From contig NSGV01000001.1 in NCBI GenBank assembly GCA_002300355.1, positions 1,612,001 to 1,676,000 on the forward strand: DNA of 64,000 nucleotides, written 5' to 3'. Below the pieces are notes generated by a model. That model made no database searches, was not told the DNA's origin, and saw only the letters and a list, made by a program, of their open reading frames with translations. Position numbers and translations under genes: made by a program. This document shows, piece by piece, positions 23,846-32,178 of this stretch; positions within the stretch are counted from its first letter, which is position 1; every line of letters starts with the position of its first letter. The DNA is from Streptomyces sp. TLI_235 (GTDB taxonomy: Bacteria > Actinomycetota > Actinomycetes > Streptomycetales > Streptomycetaceae).

Positions 23846-24760
23846 GTGATCGAGGTCAAGAACCTGACCAAGCGTTACGGCGCCACCACGGCGGTGGAGG
23901 ACCTGAGCTTCCGGGTGGAGCCGGGCCGGGTGACCGGCTTCCTCGGCCCGAACGGGGCCGGCAAGTCCACCACACTGCGCATGGTGCTCGGCCTGGACCG
24001 GCCGACCGCCGGCGAGGCGCTGGTGCACGGCCGGCCGTACGCCGAACTCGACGCGCCACTGCGGCAGGTGGGCGCCCTGCTGGACGCCCACGCGGTGCAC
24101 GGCGGCCGGACGGCCCGCGGCCACCTGCGCTGGCTGGCCGCGAGCAACGGGCTGCCGCGACACCGGGTCGAGGACGTGCTGGAGCAGGTCGGGCTCGGCG
24201 CGGCCGCGGGCCGCCGGATCAAGGGCTTCTCGCTCGGCATGCGGCAGCGGCTCGGCGTGGCGGCCGCGCTGCTCGGCGACCCGCCGGTGCTGCTGCTGGA
24301 CGAGCCGGTGAACGGCCTCGACCCGGAGGGCATCCGGTGGATCCGCACCCTGCTGCGCGGCCTCGCCGCGGAGGGACGGGCGGTGATGGTCTCCTCCCAC
24401 CTGATGGCCGAGATGGCACTCACCGCGGACCACCTGGTGGTGGTCGGCCGGGGCCGGCTGCTGGCCGACCTCGCCACCGACGACTTCCTCGCGCGGTACG
24501 GCCGCTCCAGGGTTCGGGTCCGCGCGGTCGACCCGGTCAAGCTGGCCGACCTGCTGCACACCTCGGGCACGGCGGCCGAGCCGGTGGAGGGCTCCGGCGG
24601 GGCCTGGGAGGTCCTCGGCGCCGCCCCGGAGGAGATCGGCGCGCTGGCCGCCCGGCACGGCGTCGCCCTTTACGAACTGTCGTTGCTGCAGGACTCGTTG
24701 GAGGAGGCTTTCATGCGGATGACCGCGGACGCGGTGGAGTACCGGGCGGTGGCGGCATGA
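23846..24760 (+). CDS. ABC exporter ATPase
   Basis: A 304-residue ATPase of the drug-export (CcmA/DrrA-like) type. Walker A GPNGAGKST; FSLGMRQRLGVAAALLGDPPVLLLDEPVNGLDPEG gives the signature and Walker B, with SSHLMAEM as the H-loop. The C-terminal part is the DrrA-type extension. GTG 23846 with GGGGAGG 5 bases upstream. ATGA overlap with the permease gene. Exports an unknown substrate, perhaps a lantibiotic- or bacitracin-like agent given the adjoining two-component system. Confidence 0.92.
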   Translation: MIEVKNLTKRYGATTAVEDLSFRVEPGRVTGFLGPNGAGKSTTLRMVLGLDRPTAGEALVHGRPYAELDAPLRQVGALLDAHAVHGGRTARGHLRWLAASNGLPRHRVEDVLEQVGLGAAAGRRIKGFSLGMRQRLGVAAALLGDPPVLLLDEPVNGLDPEGIRWIRTLLRGLAAEGRAVMVSSHLMAEMALTADHLVVVGRGRLLADLATDDFLARYGRSRVRVRAVDPVKLADLLHTSGTAAEPVEGSGGAWEVLGAAPEEIGALAARHGVALYELSLLQDSLEEAFMRMTADAVEYRAVAA

Positions 24761-25494
24761 GCGCGGCGCTCGCCCTGCGCGCGGAGTGGGCCAAGTTCAC
24801 CACGCTGCGCTCCCAGTGGATCACCCCGCTGATCGCGGTGGTGCTCACCGCCGGCATCACCGCCGCCGTGCAGGCCGCGTACGGCGAGGTCGACCGTTCT
24901 CTGACGGACGACCCCGCCGAGGGCATCTACTACGGCATGCTCTTCGGCCACGTCGCCGTGGTGGCGAGCGGCATCCTGCTGATCGGCCAGGAGTACGCCT
25001 CCGGCACGGTGCGGGCCTCGCTGGCGGCGGTGCCGCGGCGCGGCCGGTTCTACGCCGGGAAGCTGATGCTGGGCACCGGGGTCGGGCTGGTGGTCGGTGT
25101 GCTCTCGGTGGCGGGCGCGCACCTGGCGACCTCCGCCACCGTGGGGCTCGACCTCGGGCAGCCCGGCGCGGTGCGCAGCATCGTCGCCGGCGTGCTGTAC
25201 CACCCGCTGCTGCTGGTGTTCTGCCTCGGCCTCACCGCGATGCTGCGCAACCTGACCGCGGCGATCGGTCTGCTGACGCCCGCGGTCTTCCTCGGGACGA
25301 CCTTCCTCACCGCGGTACCCGGGGTCCGGAAGGTGGCGTACTTCCTGCCGGACCGGGCCGGCCTGTACGCGACGCGGTACCTCACCGATCCGGCCGTCCC
25401 CTACGGCCACTGGACGGGGCTGCTGGTGATGGCACTGTGGGCGGCGGCCGCCGCCTGGGGCGGGCTGCTCTCGCTGCGGCGGAACGACGCCTGA
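24757..25494 (+). CDS. ABC-2 type permease
   Basis: A 245-residue protein with about six transmembrane helices: LRAEWAKFTTLRSQWITPLIAVVLTAGITAAVQAA, GQEYASGTVRASLAAVPRRGRFYAGKLML (the conserved ABC-2 loop), LLVFCLGLTAMLRNLTAAIGLLTPAV and WTGLLVMALWAAAAAWGGLLSLRR. Partner of the upstream ATPase and translationally coupled to it. Confidence 0.9.
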   Translation: MSAALALRAEWAKFTTLRSQWITPLIAVVLTAGITAAVQAAYGEVDRSLTDDPAEGIYYGMLFGHVAVVASGILLIGQEYASGTVRASLAAVPRRGRFYAGKLMLGTGVGLVVGVLSVAGAHLATSATVGLDLGQPGAVRSIVAGVLYHPLLLVFCLGLTAMLRNLTAAIGLLTPAVFLGTTFLTAVPGVRKVAYFLPDRAGLYATRYLTDPAVPYGHWTGLLVMALWAAAAAWGGLLSLRRNDA

Positions 25495-25501
25495 CGTCGT
25501 C

Positions 25502-25544
25502 GGGCGTGTGCCGGCGGACCGGTCGGGTCGGTCGGCACACGCCC
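25502..25544 (+). terminator. Terminator of the ABC exporter operon
   Basis: GGGCGTGTGCCG and its exact 12-base complement with a 19-base loop, 8 bases after the permease stop. The stem resembles the one ending the RNA-ligase gene at 17813. Confidence 0.7.
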
Positions 25545-25554
25545 TATGTGGCCG

Positions 25555-25716
25555 CTATAGGGTGTGGCCCATGCAGCTGACTGTTCTGCCACCGCCCGCC
25601 GCCTGAGCGGGCGGCGAGGCCACGGAAGACCGTGACTCCGGGGTGAGCCCCCGGGGTGGTCGTTGCTGCCCGCGGACGGGATGACGCGACCGACCTCTTC
25701 TGTGGGAGAACACCCG
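25555..25716 (+). promoter_or_regulatory. Structured leader of the EamA gene
   Basis: A -10-like TATAGGGT at 25555 is 8 bases before an ATG micro-ORF, so the transcript may be leaderless. It is followed by stacked hairpins. CGCCCGC/GCGGGCG (25593-25613) has the alternative CGCCGCC/GGCGGCG. CACGG-AAGA-CCGTG spans 25621-25634 and CCGGGG/CCCCGG spans 25638-25654. The layout suggests attenuation. It does not match guanidine, SAM or fluoride riboswitch cores that I know. Confidence 0.5.
25571..25606 (+). CDS. Candidate 11-residue leader peptide MQLTVLPPPAA
   Basis: ATG CAG CTG ACT GTT CTG CCA CCG CCC GCC GCC TGA encodes MQLTVLPPPAA. Three consecutive prolines are a known ribosome-stalling signal relieved by EF-P. 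The Pro codons and stop lie inside the first hairpin arm. The ATG is 8-10 bases from a -10-like box, consistent with leaderless translation. Only position and composition support this; it could be chance. Confidence 0.4.
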   Translation: MQLTVLPPPAA

Positions 25717-26673
25717 ATGTCCACCCCCTCCGCCCTGCCCGTCGGCCGGGGCCTGCTCTACATCACCTTCTCCGCGACCGCCTGGGGCACCGCCGGTGCC
25801 GCGGCCGCCCTGCTGTACGGCGGCAGCGGCCTCGGCCCGCTGGCGCTGACCTTCTGGCGGTCGCTCGGCGGCGTCGTCCTGCTGCTCGCCGTCAAGGCCT
25901 GCACCGGCCGCGGCAACCGGGGCCCGCGGACCGACGGGGCGTCGCTGCCGCGGCGCCGGCGGGCGGTGCGGATCGCCGTCAACGGCCTCGGGCTGACCGT
26001 CTTCCAGGCCGCCTACTTCGTGGCCGTCCAGCAGACCGGACTGGCCGTGGCCACCGTGGTGACCCTCGGCTCGGCCCCGGTGCTGATCGCGGTCGGCGCC
26101 CGGCTGACCATGGGCGAACGCCTCGGCGGGGCCGGCGCGGTGGCCGTCGGCGGTGCACTGGCCGGACTCGCGGTGCTGGTGCTCGGGGACGGCGGCAGCG
26201 GCGAGATCCGGCCCGCCGGGGTGCTGTGGGCGCTGGTGTCGGCCTCCGGGTACGGCTGCATCACGCTGTACACCCGGTGGCTCGGCCGGGCCGGCGAGCG
26301 GCAGAGCGCGTCGGCGACCACCCTCTGGTCGTTCGCGGTGTGCACGGTCTGCCTGCTGCCGTTCGCGTTCGCCGAGGGCGTGCTGCCGCAGTCCGAGGGC
26401 CTCGGCCGGACGGTGCTGCTGCTGGTCTACCTGGCGTCCGTGCCGACGGCGCTCGCCTACGGCCTGTACTTCGCGGGCGCCGCGGTCGTCCGGGCCACCA
26501 CCGCCTCGGTGATCGCGCTGATCGAGCCGGTGAGCGCCACCGCGATCGCGGTCCTGCTGCTGGGCGAACACCTGACGGCGGCGCCCGCCGCCGGCACGGC
26601 GATCCTGCTGGCCTCCGTCACCGGCCTCGCCGTCGCGGAAGCCCGCCCGGCCACCCGCCCCCGCCCGGCCTGA
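25717..26673 (+). CDS. EamA/DMT-family exporter
   Basis: A 318-residue membrane protein with ten predicted helices in two EamA repeats. Repeat 1 begins [22 protein letters not shown]...[16 protein letters not shown] and has [33 protein letters not shown]. Repeat 2 has [49 protein letters not shown]. This family exports amino acids, metabolites or drugs. ATG 25717 with GGGAG upstream. Expression may be set by the structured leader. Confidence 0.9.
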   Translation: MSTPSALPVGRGLLYITFSATAWGTAGAAAALLYGGSGLGPLALTFWRSLGGVVLLLAVKACTGRGNRGPRTDGASLPRRRRAVRIAVNGLGLTVFQAAYFVAVQQTGLAVATVVTLGSAPVLIAVGARLTMGERLGGAGAVAVGGALAGLAVLVLGDGGSGEIRPAGVLWALVSASGYGCITLYTRWLGRAGERQSASATTLWSFAVCTVCLLPFAFAEGVLPQSEGLGRTVLLLVYLASVPTALAYGLYFAGAAVVRATTASVIALIEPVSATAIAVLLLGEHLTAAPAAGTAILLASVTGLAVAEARPATRPRPA

Positions 26674-26717
26674 CCACCGGCGTGCACGCGAGGGGGCGCC
26701 GTCGTCGTCGAGCGCGG

Positions 26718-27434
26718 TCAGCGCAGCGCCGGGTGGTCGGCGACGACGGTGCAGCTGCCGGGGGCGATCTCGGTGAAGCCGGCGTCCCGGACGAGCGGCA
26801 GGCCGCTCTCGGTGAGGGCGGGCCAGGCCTCGGGGGCGGCGGTGCGGACGGCGAGGGCGAATCCGCTCTCGGCCCACTCCTTGCGGCGGGTGCCGTCCAG
26901 CCGCCACCAGGCGAGCTGGGCGGCGTGGCCGGTCTGCGCCATGGTCTTGCCGGCGCTCATCTCGAGGTCGGGGTTGAGCCAGAGCACCGGCAGTCCCTCG
27001 GCGGGGGCGGCGGGCTCGGCGGGGTCGTCCAGGTCGGTGCCGGAGACCTGGAGCTTGGCGAGTTCCTTCGGCCAGCCGTCCAGCGGGACGGGCGGGAAGA
27101 CCCGGACCTCGGCCGAGCCGCCGGTGACGGTGACGGTGATGCCGGGCAGTTCGCCGGCCTTGCGCCACTCGCCGCCGCGGGCCCGCCGGACGACCTTGCG
27201 GATCCGGGCGTCCTCCCAGGCGGCGACCCGCTCGGCCCACTCGCCGTCACCGTCGGTGACCCGCGGGTCGGCGAGCAGGGTGAGGACGGCGCGGGCGGAG
27301 GTCTCCAGCGCGTCGGTGCGGGTGGGCGGGTCGGCCCGCTCGATCCGGACGACTAGGGGCAGCACGAACTGCTCCCGGCTGTCGCGGTCGACGGGCTCGT
27401 CGGGGGTGCTCGGGGCGGCGAAGGGAGAACTCAC
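26718..27434 (-). CDS. Peptidyl-tRNA hydrolase 2-like protein
   Basis: A 238-residue protein. The N-terminal 140 residues are an actinobacterial extension. The C-terminal part carries the PTH2 fold: LPVLWLNPDLEMSAGKTMAQTGHAAQLAWW (the K-x-x-A-Q-x-x-H-A motif) and VRDAGFTEIAPGSCTVVA. PTH2 enzymes recycle stalled peptidyl-tRNA. The long N-terminal domain is unexplained, so the physiological substrate is uncertain. Minus strand, convergent with the EamA gene. Confidence 0.8.
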   Translation of the reverse strand: MSSPFAAPSTPDEPVDRDSREQFVLPLVVRIERADPPTRTDALETSARAVLTLLADPRVTDGDGEWAERVAAWEDARIRKVVRRARGGEWRKAGELPGITVTVTGGSAEVRVFPPVPLDGWPKELAKLQVSGTDLDDPAEPAAPAEGLPVLWLNPDLEMSAGKTMAQTGHAAQLAWWRLDGTRRKEWAESGFALAVRTAAPEAWPALTESGLPLVRDAGFTEIAPGSCTVVADHPALR

Positions 27435-27464
27435 CCCACCAGGATGCCAGCAGGCGCCGCGGCG

Positions 27465-28385
27465 TCAGCGCCGGTATCCGCGCTGGGGGTCGCGCTCCTC
27501 GGCGTCCTCGTAGCCGAGGAACCAGCCCTCGGGGTGGGTGGCGGCGAGCAGCTGGTCGATCCGGTCGACGGTCTCCATGTCCGGGTCGCCCTCGTCGGGG
27601 CCGTACACGCCGAACAGTTCGTCGGTGCAGCCGTCCCAGTCGTAGTCGTAGAGGTCGGCGGGCAGGTCGCCCATCATGTCGGCGACCGACTCGGGCTGGG
27701 ATCCGAGCAGGCTGCGGGCGTCGGCGAGGGCCAGCCGCAGCGCGACCTCCTCGGCGAGGCAGCGGGGCAGCGGCCACTCGCCGAGCGCGAGGTCCTCGGC
27801 GAGGTCGTCGAAGGTACGGGCGAGGGCCCGGCGCCAGGTGCGGTGCATCGACCAGGTGCGGCGCGGCAGCCGGGCGTAGACCGTCCAGTCGGGCTCGTCT
27901 CCCTCGGTGACGGGCTCGTCCTCGTGCTCGTCCAGGTCGTCGTAGGCGGCGTCGGCGAGGCCGATCAGCTGGGTGTGCACCAGGCAGGCGGTGCGCGGGG
28001 TCAGGGTCCAGTCGCCGCCGTCGCCGTCCTCGCCGTCGAGCGGGAACAGCTCGGCGAAGTCGGGGGCGAAGTCGTCGGTGACGCTGATCTCCAGGGTGCC
28101 GCCGAGCGCCTCGATGCCGGGGACGGCGGCGACCAGCCGGTCCGGGTGGAGCAGCACGCCGAGCGCGGCGTTCGGGTCGTCGGCGACCTCGCGGAGCAGC
28201 TCGCTGCGCTGCCCGACCGGGTCGACCCCGTCGAAGTCCAGCTCGTCGACGGCCGCCAGCGCGGCCGCGCGCAGGGCCGGCCAGTCGGTGATGCGGATGC
28301 CGAGAACCACCGTCGCCTCGATCTCCTGCGCGCCGGAGTCCTCCGCCGCGCCCGGCCCCTGCGGATGATCGCTTCGCTCGCCCAT
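27465..28385 (-). CDS. Conserved acidic protein of unknown function
   Basis: A 306-residue cytoplasmic protein, strongly acidic (many Asp/Glu runs such as LDGEDGDGGD and DDLDEHEDEP), no signal peptide or membrane helix. Regular segments: IEATVVLGIRITDWPALRAAALAAVDELDFDG near the N terminus and WRRALARTFDDLAEDLALGEWPLPRCLAEEVALRLAL in the middle. No family recognised. ATG 28385 (MGERSDHP) is chosen because the upstream extension is low-complexity arginine. It lies 30 bases before the PTH2-like gene and may be co-transcribed with it. Confidence 0.75.
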   Translation of the reverse strand: MGERSDHPQGPGAAEDSGAQEIEATVVLGIRITDWPALRAAALAAVDELDFDGVDPVGQRSELLREVADDPNAALGVLLHPDRLVAAVPGIEALGGTLEISVTDDFAPDFAELFPLDGEDGDGGDWTLTPRTACLVHTQLIGLADAAYDDLDEHEDEPVTEGDEPDWTVYARLPRRTWSMHRTWRRALARTFDDLAEDLALGEWPLPRCLAEEVALRLALADARSLLGSQPESVADMMGDLPADLYDYDWDGCTDELFGVYGPDEGDPDMETVDRIDQLLAATHPEGWFLGYEDAEERDPQRGYRR

Positions 28386-28487
28386 GCGCCTACAGTACGG
28401 CCAGGGCGGCCCCGGAATCACCGGTGTCCGCCACCTTCTTCGGCGTGGTGGGCGCCGTGCGCCGGGGCGCCGCCCCACGGGTGACCG

Positions 28488-28949
28488 TCACGGGCAGGTG
28501 TCGTCCGCGGAGGCGTCCAGTTCGACGTGCACGGTGGACGCCTCGACGGTGATCGTGGCGCTGCTGCGCCAGCCGTCGAAGGGTTCGCCGAGGAGCAGGT
28601 CGGTCTGGGGGCCGCCGCCGGTGGTGCCCTCGTGCTGCCAGCCGGCGGCCGCGGCGAGGTCGCGGATCCGCTGCGGGGTGAACTCGGGGTGCGGGCCGGT
28701 GAAGGCGGCGGTCAGCATCGGCGGCATCCGGCCGTGCGGGGTGTCCCGGCAGGGCCACCTCTCCGGTGCGGCGGTCGCGCCGAGGGCGTCGAGCAGCGGG
28801 TCGTCGGCAAGCAGGGCGAGCCGTGTGTCGGCGGTCCGCGAGGGGTGTTCGTCGGCGCCGGGCCGCGACAGCCAGGCGACGGTGCCGCCGACCACCAGGA
28901 CGATCACAAGCAGCCCGAGGCCGATGCCCTGCAGGACTGCCTTCAGCAC
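28488..28949 (-). CDS. Single-pass membrane protein of unknown function
   Basis: A 153-residue protein with one N-terminal helix (MLKAVLQGIGLGLLVIVLVVGGTVAWL) and an outer domain of about 120 residues. Two cysteines (WPCRDTP and DDTCP) may form a disulfide. The second half, FTPQRIRDLAAAAGWQ...TITVEASTVHVELDASADDTC, reads like a small alpha/beta domain. No family recognised. Confidence 0.7.
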   Translation of the reverse strand: MLKAVLQGIGLGLLVIVLVVGGTVAWLSRPGADEHPSRTADTRLALLADDPLLDALGATAAPERWPCRDTPHGRMPPMLTAAFTGPHPEFTPQRIRDLAAAAGWQHEGTTGGGPQTDLLLGEPFDGWRSSATITVEASTVHVELDASADDTCP

Positions 28950-29047
28950 GGTGCGGTTCCCATGGCGGGGACCCTATCGGGCGAGGATCGCGCCGCGCAC
29001 CGGCGAGCCGGGGCGGCATCCCACGTCCCGTCACCGATGGTGGGGGC

Positions 29048-29419
29048 ATGGGAAACATCGACGAGTACGGCGGCGGGCAGCGCCCGGACGCCGAGGTGCT
29101 GGTGGTGACCACCAACGACGTGCCCGGGCACCGGGTCGAGCTCACCATCGGGGAGGTGTTCGGCCTGACGGTGCGCAGTCGGCACATCGGCTCGCAGATC
29201 GGCGCCGGGCTGAAGTCGCTGGTCGGCGGTGAGCTCCGCGGCCTGACGAAGACCCTGGTGGAGAGCCGCAACCAGGCGATGGACCGGCTGATCGAGCAGA
29301 CGAAGGCGCGCGGCGGCAACGCGGTGCTGATGTTCCGTTTCGATGTCACGGAGGCCGCCGACGTGGGCACGGAGGTGTGCGCGTACGGCACCGCCGCCCG
29401 GATCGCCCCGCTCGGCTGA
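29048..29419 (+). CDS. YbjQ/UPF0145 family protein
   Basis: A 123-residue protein with the YbjQ pattern: VLVVTTNDVPGHRVELTIGEVFGLTVRSRHIGSQIGAGLKSLVGGELRGLTKTLVESRNQAMDRLIEQTKARGGNAVLMFRFD. The family forms pentamers of unknown function, sometimes called heavy-metal-binding. ATG 29048. Confidence 0.9.
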   Translation: MGNIDEYGGGQRPDAEVLVVTTNDVPGHRVELTIGEVFGLTVRSRHIGSQIGAGLKSLVGGELRGLTKTLVESRNQAMDRLIEQTKARGGNAVLMFRFDVTEAADVGTEVCAYGTAARIAPLG

Positions 29420-29536
29420 CACCCCGCCAGGCCCCTGCCGCCGGGCCCGGCCGCCGTCCGACCGACGCGGCCGGGCCCCGGTGTGCCCACGTCGGCGGCG
29501 GTGGAACATGTGCGGCCTTCGCGATGTTTCACGGGC

Positions 29537-30679
29537 ATGACCGTTGAAGGCGAAACGACCTGGCGTGTGCCGGGCGAGGTGGACGTGGTGGTGATCGGCG
29601 CGGGGCAGGCCGGTCTGTCCACCGCCTACCACCTGCGGCGGCGCGGGTTCGAGCCGTACACCGGCTTCGTGGTGCTGGACGCGGACGACGCTCCGGGCGG
29701 CGCCTGGGCGCACCGCTCCCCCTCGCTGCGGATGGCGACCGTGCACGGCTTCCACGACCTGCCGGACTTCGAGCTGCCCGCGGTCGACCCGCAGGCCCCG
29801 GCCAACACGGTGGTACCGGGGTACTTCGCCGCGTACGAGGCGAAGCACGCGCTGCCGGTGCTGCGGCCCGTGCGGGTGCGCGCGGTGCGGTCGCTGCCGG
29901 ACGGCCGGCTGCGGGTGGAGACGGACCGCGGCGACTGGACGGCGCGCGCCCTGGTCAACGCGACCGGCACCTGGACGCGGCCGTTCCTGCCGCACTACCC
30001 GGGGCACTTCGCCGGCCGGCAGCTGCACTACGCGGACTACCGCGGGCCGGAGGAGTTCGCGGGGCAGCGCGTGATGGTGGTGGGTGGCGGCGCCTCGGCG
30101 ATCCAGGTGCTGTCGGAGGTCGGCGCGGTGGCTCGGACGGTGTGGGTGACCCGTCAGCCGCCGGTCTACCGGGACGGCCCGTTCACCCCGGAGGCGGGCC
30201 GCGCGGCGGTGGCGCTGGTGGAGCAGCGGGTCCGGGAGGGGCTGCCGGTGCGCAGCGTGGTGAGCGTGACCGGGCTCGGCCCGTCGGTGGCGTACCGGCG
30301 GGCCGAGGAGCTGGGTGTGCTGGAGCGCCGCCCGATGTTCGACCGGCTGACCGAGCACGGCGCGGTCTGGGACGGCGTCGAGGAGCACGTGGACGCGATC
30401 GTCTGGGCGACCGGTTTCCGCCCCGAGGTGACGCACCTGGTGCCGCTGGGCCTGCGCGGGCCGGGCGGCGGCATCCGGATGGAGGGCACCCGGGCCGCCG
30501 CCGACCCGCGGATCCACCTGGTCGGCTACGGGCCGTCGGCGAGCACCGTCGGCGCCAACCGGGCCGGCCGGGCGGCGGCCGACGGGATCGTCCGGCTGCT
30601 CGGCAGGACCGGCGCGGGGCCGGTGCCGGCTCAGCGGTCGAAGTCGACGGTGACCTTGTCGGAGACCGGGCGGGCCTGA
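29537..30679 (+). CDS. Flavin-dependent monooxygenase (FMO/BVMO-like)
   Basis: A 380-residue FAD/NADPH protein. FAD motif VDVVVIGAGQAGLSTAYHL, VVLDADDAPGGAWAHRSPSLRM, an NADPH Rossmann motif VMVVGGGASAIQVLSEV, and ATGF (WATGFRPE) near the end, as in group B flavoprotein monooxygenases and SidA/YUC-like enzymes. ATG 29537. Its 3' end runs 49 bases into the opposite-strand paaE, because no stop occurs earlier. Substrate unknown. Confidence 0.85.
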   Translation: MTVEGETTWRVPGEVDVVVIGAGQAGLSTAYHLRRRGFEPYTGFVVLDADDAPGGAWAHRSPSLRMATVHGFHDLPDFELPAVDPQAPANTVVPGYFAAYEAKHALPVLRPVRVRAVRSLPDGRLRVETDRGDWTARALVNATGTWTRPFLPHYPGHFAGRQLHYADYRGPEEFAGQRVMVVGGGASAIQVLSEVGAVARTVWVTRQPPVYRDGPFTPEAGRAAVALVEQRVREGLPVRSVVSVTGLGPSVAYRRAEELGVLERRPMFDRLTEHGAVWDGVEEHVDAIVWATGFRPEVTHLVPLGLRGPGGGIRMEGTRAAADPRIHLVGYGPSASTVGANRAGRAAADGIVRLLGRTGAGPVPAQRSKSTVTLSETGRA

Positions 30680-31698
30680 CAGGTCAGCACGTAGCCGGCC
30701 GCGACCTCCTTCTCCTCCAGGGCGAAGTTGCGCCGCATCTCCACCTCGCCCTCGCAGACCAGGGCGCGGCAGGTGCCGCAGACGCCGCCCTTGCAGGCGA
30801 ACGGCAGGTCGGGCCGGGAGCGCTGGGCGCCGTCCAGCACCGAGCGGTCGCGGGGCAGCGCGAGCACGCTGGAGCGGCCGTCGAGGACGACGGTGACCTC
30901 GCTGAGGTCGCCGGAGACCGGCTGCTCCTCGCCGCGCTCGTACTCGGGCTCGTCCTCGGCGTGGAACAGTTCCTGGTGGACGCGGTCGGCGGGCACGCCG
31001 AGTTCGCCGAGCAGGTGCTTGGCGCCGACGACCATGCCGTACGGGCCGCAGAGCCACCAGTGGTCCACGGCGGAGCTGTCGACGAGTGCGCCGAGGAGGG
31101 CCTTCATCCGGTCGGGGTCGAGCCGGCCGCTGAGCAGTTCGGCGTCCCGGGACTCCCGGGAGAGCACGTGGACGAGCTGGAACCGGCCGAGGTGGCGGTC
31201 CTTCAGGTCGGCGAGCTCGTCGGAGAACATCACCGTGTCGCTGCGGCGGTTGCCGTAGAGCAGGGTGACCCGGGAGGCGGGGTGGGCGTCGAGCACCGAG
31301 CCCGCGATGGAGAGCATCGGGGTGATCCCGGAGCCGGCCGCGATCAGCACGTGCTCGGCGGGCTCGTCGAGTTCTGGGGTGAACAGGCCGGTCGGCGGCA
31401 GCACCTCGACCGGTTCGCCGGCCCGGGCGTCGCGGACCAGCCAGCGGGAGAACAGGCCGCCGGGCACCTCCCGCACCGCGATCCGCAGCGGCCCGCCGAC
31501 CGGCGAGCAGAGCGAGTACGAGCGGCGCTCGTCGGCGCCGTCCACGATGCGGCGCAGGGTGAGGGTCTGGCCGGGCCGGAAGGCGAAGTCCTCGGCGAGG
31601 CCGTCCGGCACCTCGAAGGTGACGGCGACGGCGTCCTCGCAGAGCGGTTCCAGTGCCGCGATGCGCAGCTCGTGGAAGGTCGGGCGGCGGACGGCCAT
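30631..31698 (-). CDS. paaE: Phenylacetyl-CoA epoxidase reductase PaaE
   Basis: A 355-residue oxidoreductase. FAD domain RSYSLCSPVGG, NAD(P) domain LIAAGSGITPMLSI, and a C-terminal plant-type [2Fe-2S] ferredoxin CKGGVCGTC with a distal Cys in VLTCQARP. It passes electrons from NADPH to the PaaAC diiron oxygenase. ATG 31698 follows the paaD TAG directly. Last gene of paaABCDE. Confidence 0.96.
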   Translation of the reverse strand: MAVRRPTFHELRIAALEPLCEDAVAVTFEVPDGLAEDFAFRPGQTLTLRRIVDGADERRSYSLCSPVGGPLRIAVREVPGGLFSRWLVRDARAGEPVEVLPPTGLFTPELDEPAEHVLIAAGSGITPMLSIAGSVLDAHPASRVTLLYGNRRSDTVMFSDELADLKDRHLGRFQLVHVLSRESRDAELLSGRLDPDRMKALLGALVDSSAVDHWWLCGPYGMVVGAKHLLGELGVPADRVHQELFHAEDEPEYERGEEQPVSGDLSEVTVVLDGRSSVLALPRDRSVLDGAQRSRPDLPFACKGGVCGTCRALVCEGEVEMRRNFALEEKEVAAGYVLTCQARPVSDKVTVDFDR

Positions 31699-32178
31699 CT
31701 AGATCTCCTTGATCCGGTCGAACGGCTCGCGGCAGCTGCGGCAGCGCCACAGCGCCTTGCACGCGGTCGAGCCGAAGCGGGAGAGCTCCTCGGTGTCGGT
31801 GGAGCCGCACTGCGGGCAGGTCACCGCCCGGCGGGTCGGGCCGAGCCGCAGCAGGCCGCCCGCGGCCGGCGGCGCGATGCCCGCCTCGGCGAGCTTGCGG
31901 CGGCCCTCGTCGCTGATCAGGTCGGTGGACCACGGCGGGTCGAGGCGCAGGCGCACGGTGACGTCGGTGTAGCCGGCGGCGCGCAGCCGGGCGTCCACGT
32001 CGGCGGCCATCTCGGCGACCGCCGGGCAGCCCGAGTAGGTCGGGGTGAGCCAGGCGGTGACGGAGCCGCCGTTCTCCTCGACGCCGGCGAGGATGCCGAG
32101 GTCGGCGAGGGTGAGCATGGGCAGCTCGGGGTCGGCGACGGCGGCGGCCGCCTCCCAGGCGCGGGTGGTCGTGGTCAC
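31699..32178 (-). CDS. paaD: PaaD, Fe-S assembly factor of the epoxidase
   Basis: A 159-residue MIP18/DUF59 protein: VADPELPMLTLADLGILAGV, WLTPTYSGCPAVAEMAADV and a C-terminal four-cysteine zinc-finger-like region (CPQCGS...CRSC). PaaD is needed for maturation of the PaaE cluster. GTG 32178 overlaps the paaC stop (GTGA); GTG 32181 is an in-frame alternative. Confidence 0.93.
   Translation of the reverse strand: MTTTTRAWEAAAAVADPELPMLTLADLGILAGVEENGGSVTAWLTPTYSGCPAVAEMAADVDARLRAAGYTDVTVRLRLDPPWSTDLISDEGRRKLAEAGIAPPAAGGLLRLGPTRRAVTCPQCGSTDTEELSRFGSTACKALWRCRSCREPFDRIKEI

Noticed and set aside
25555-25716. Known riboswitch (guanidine, SAM, fluoride) before the EamA gene
   Set aside because: None of the conserved cores I know for these classes could be found; the hairpin loops do not match ACGR or other signatures.
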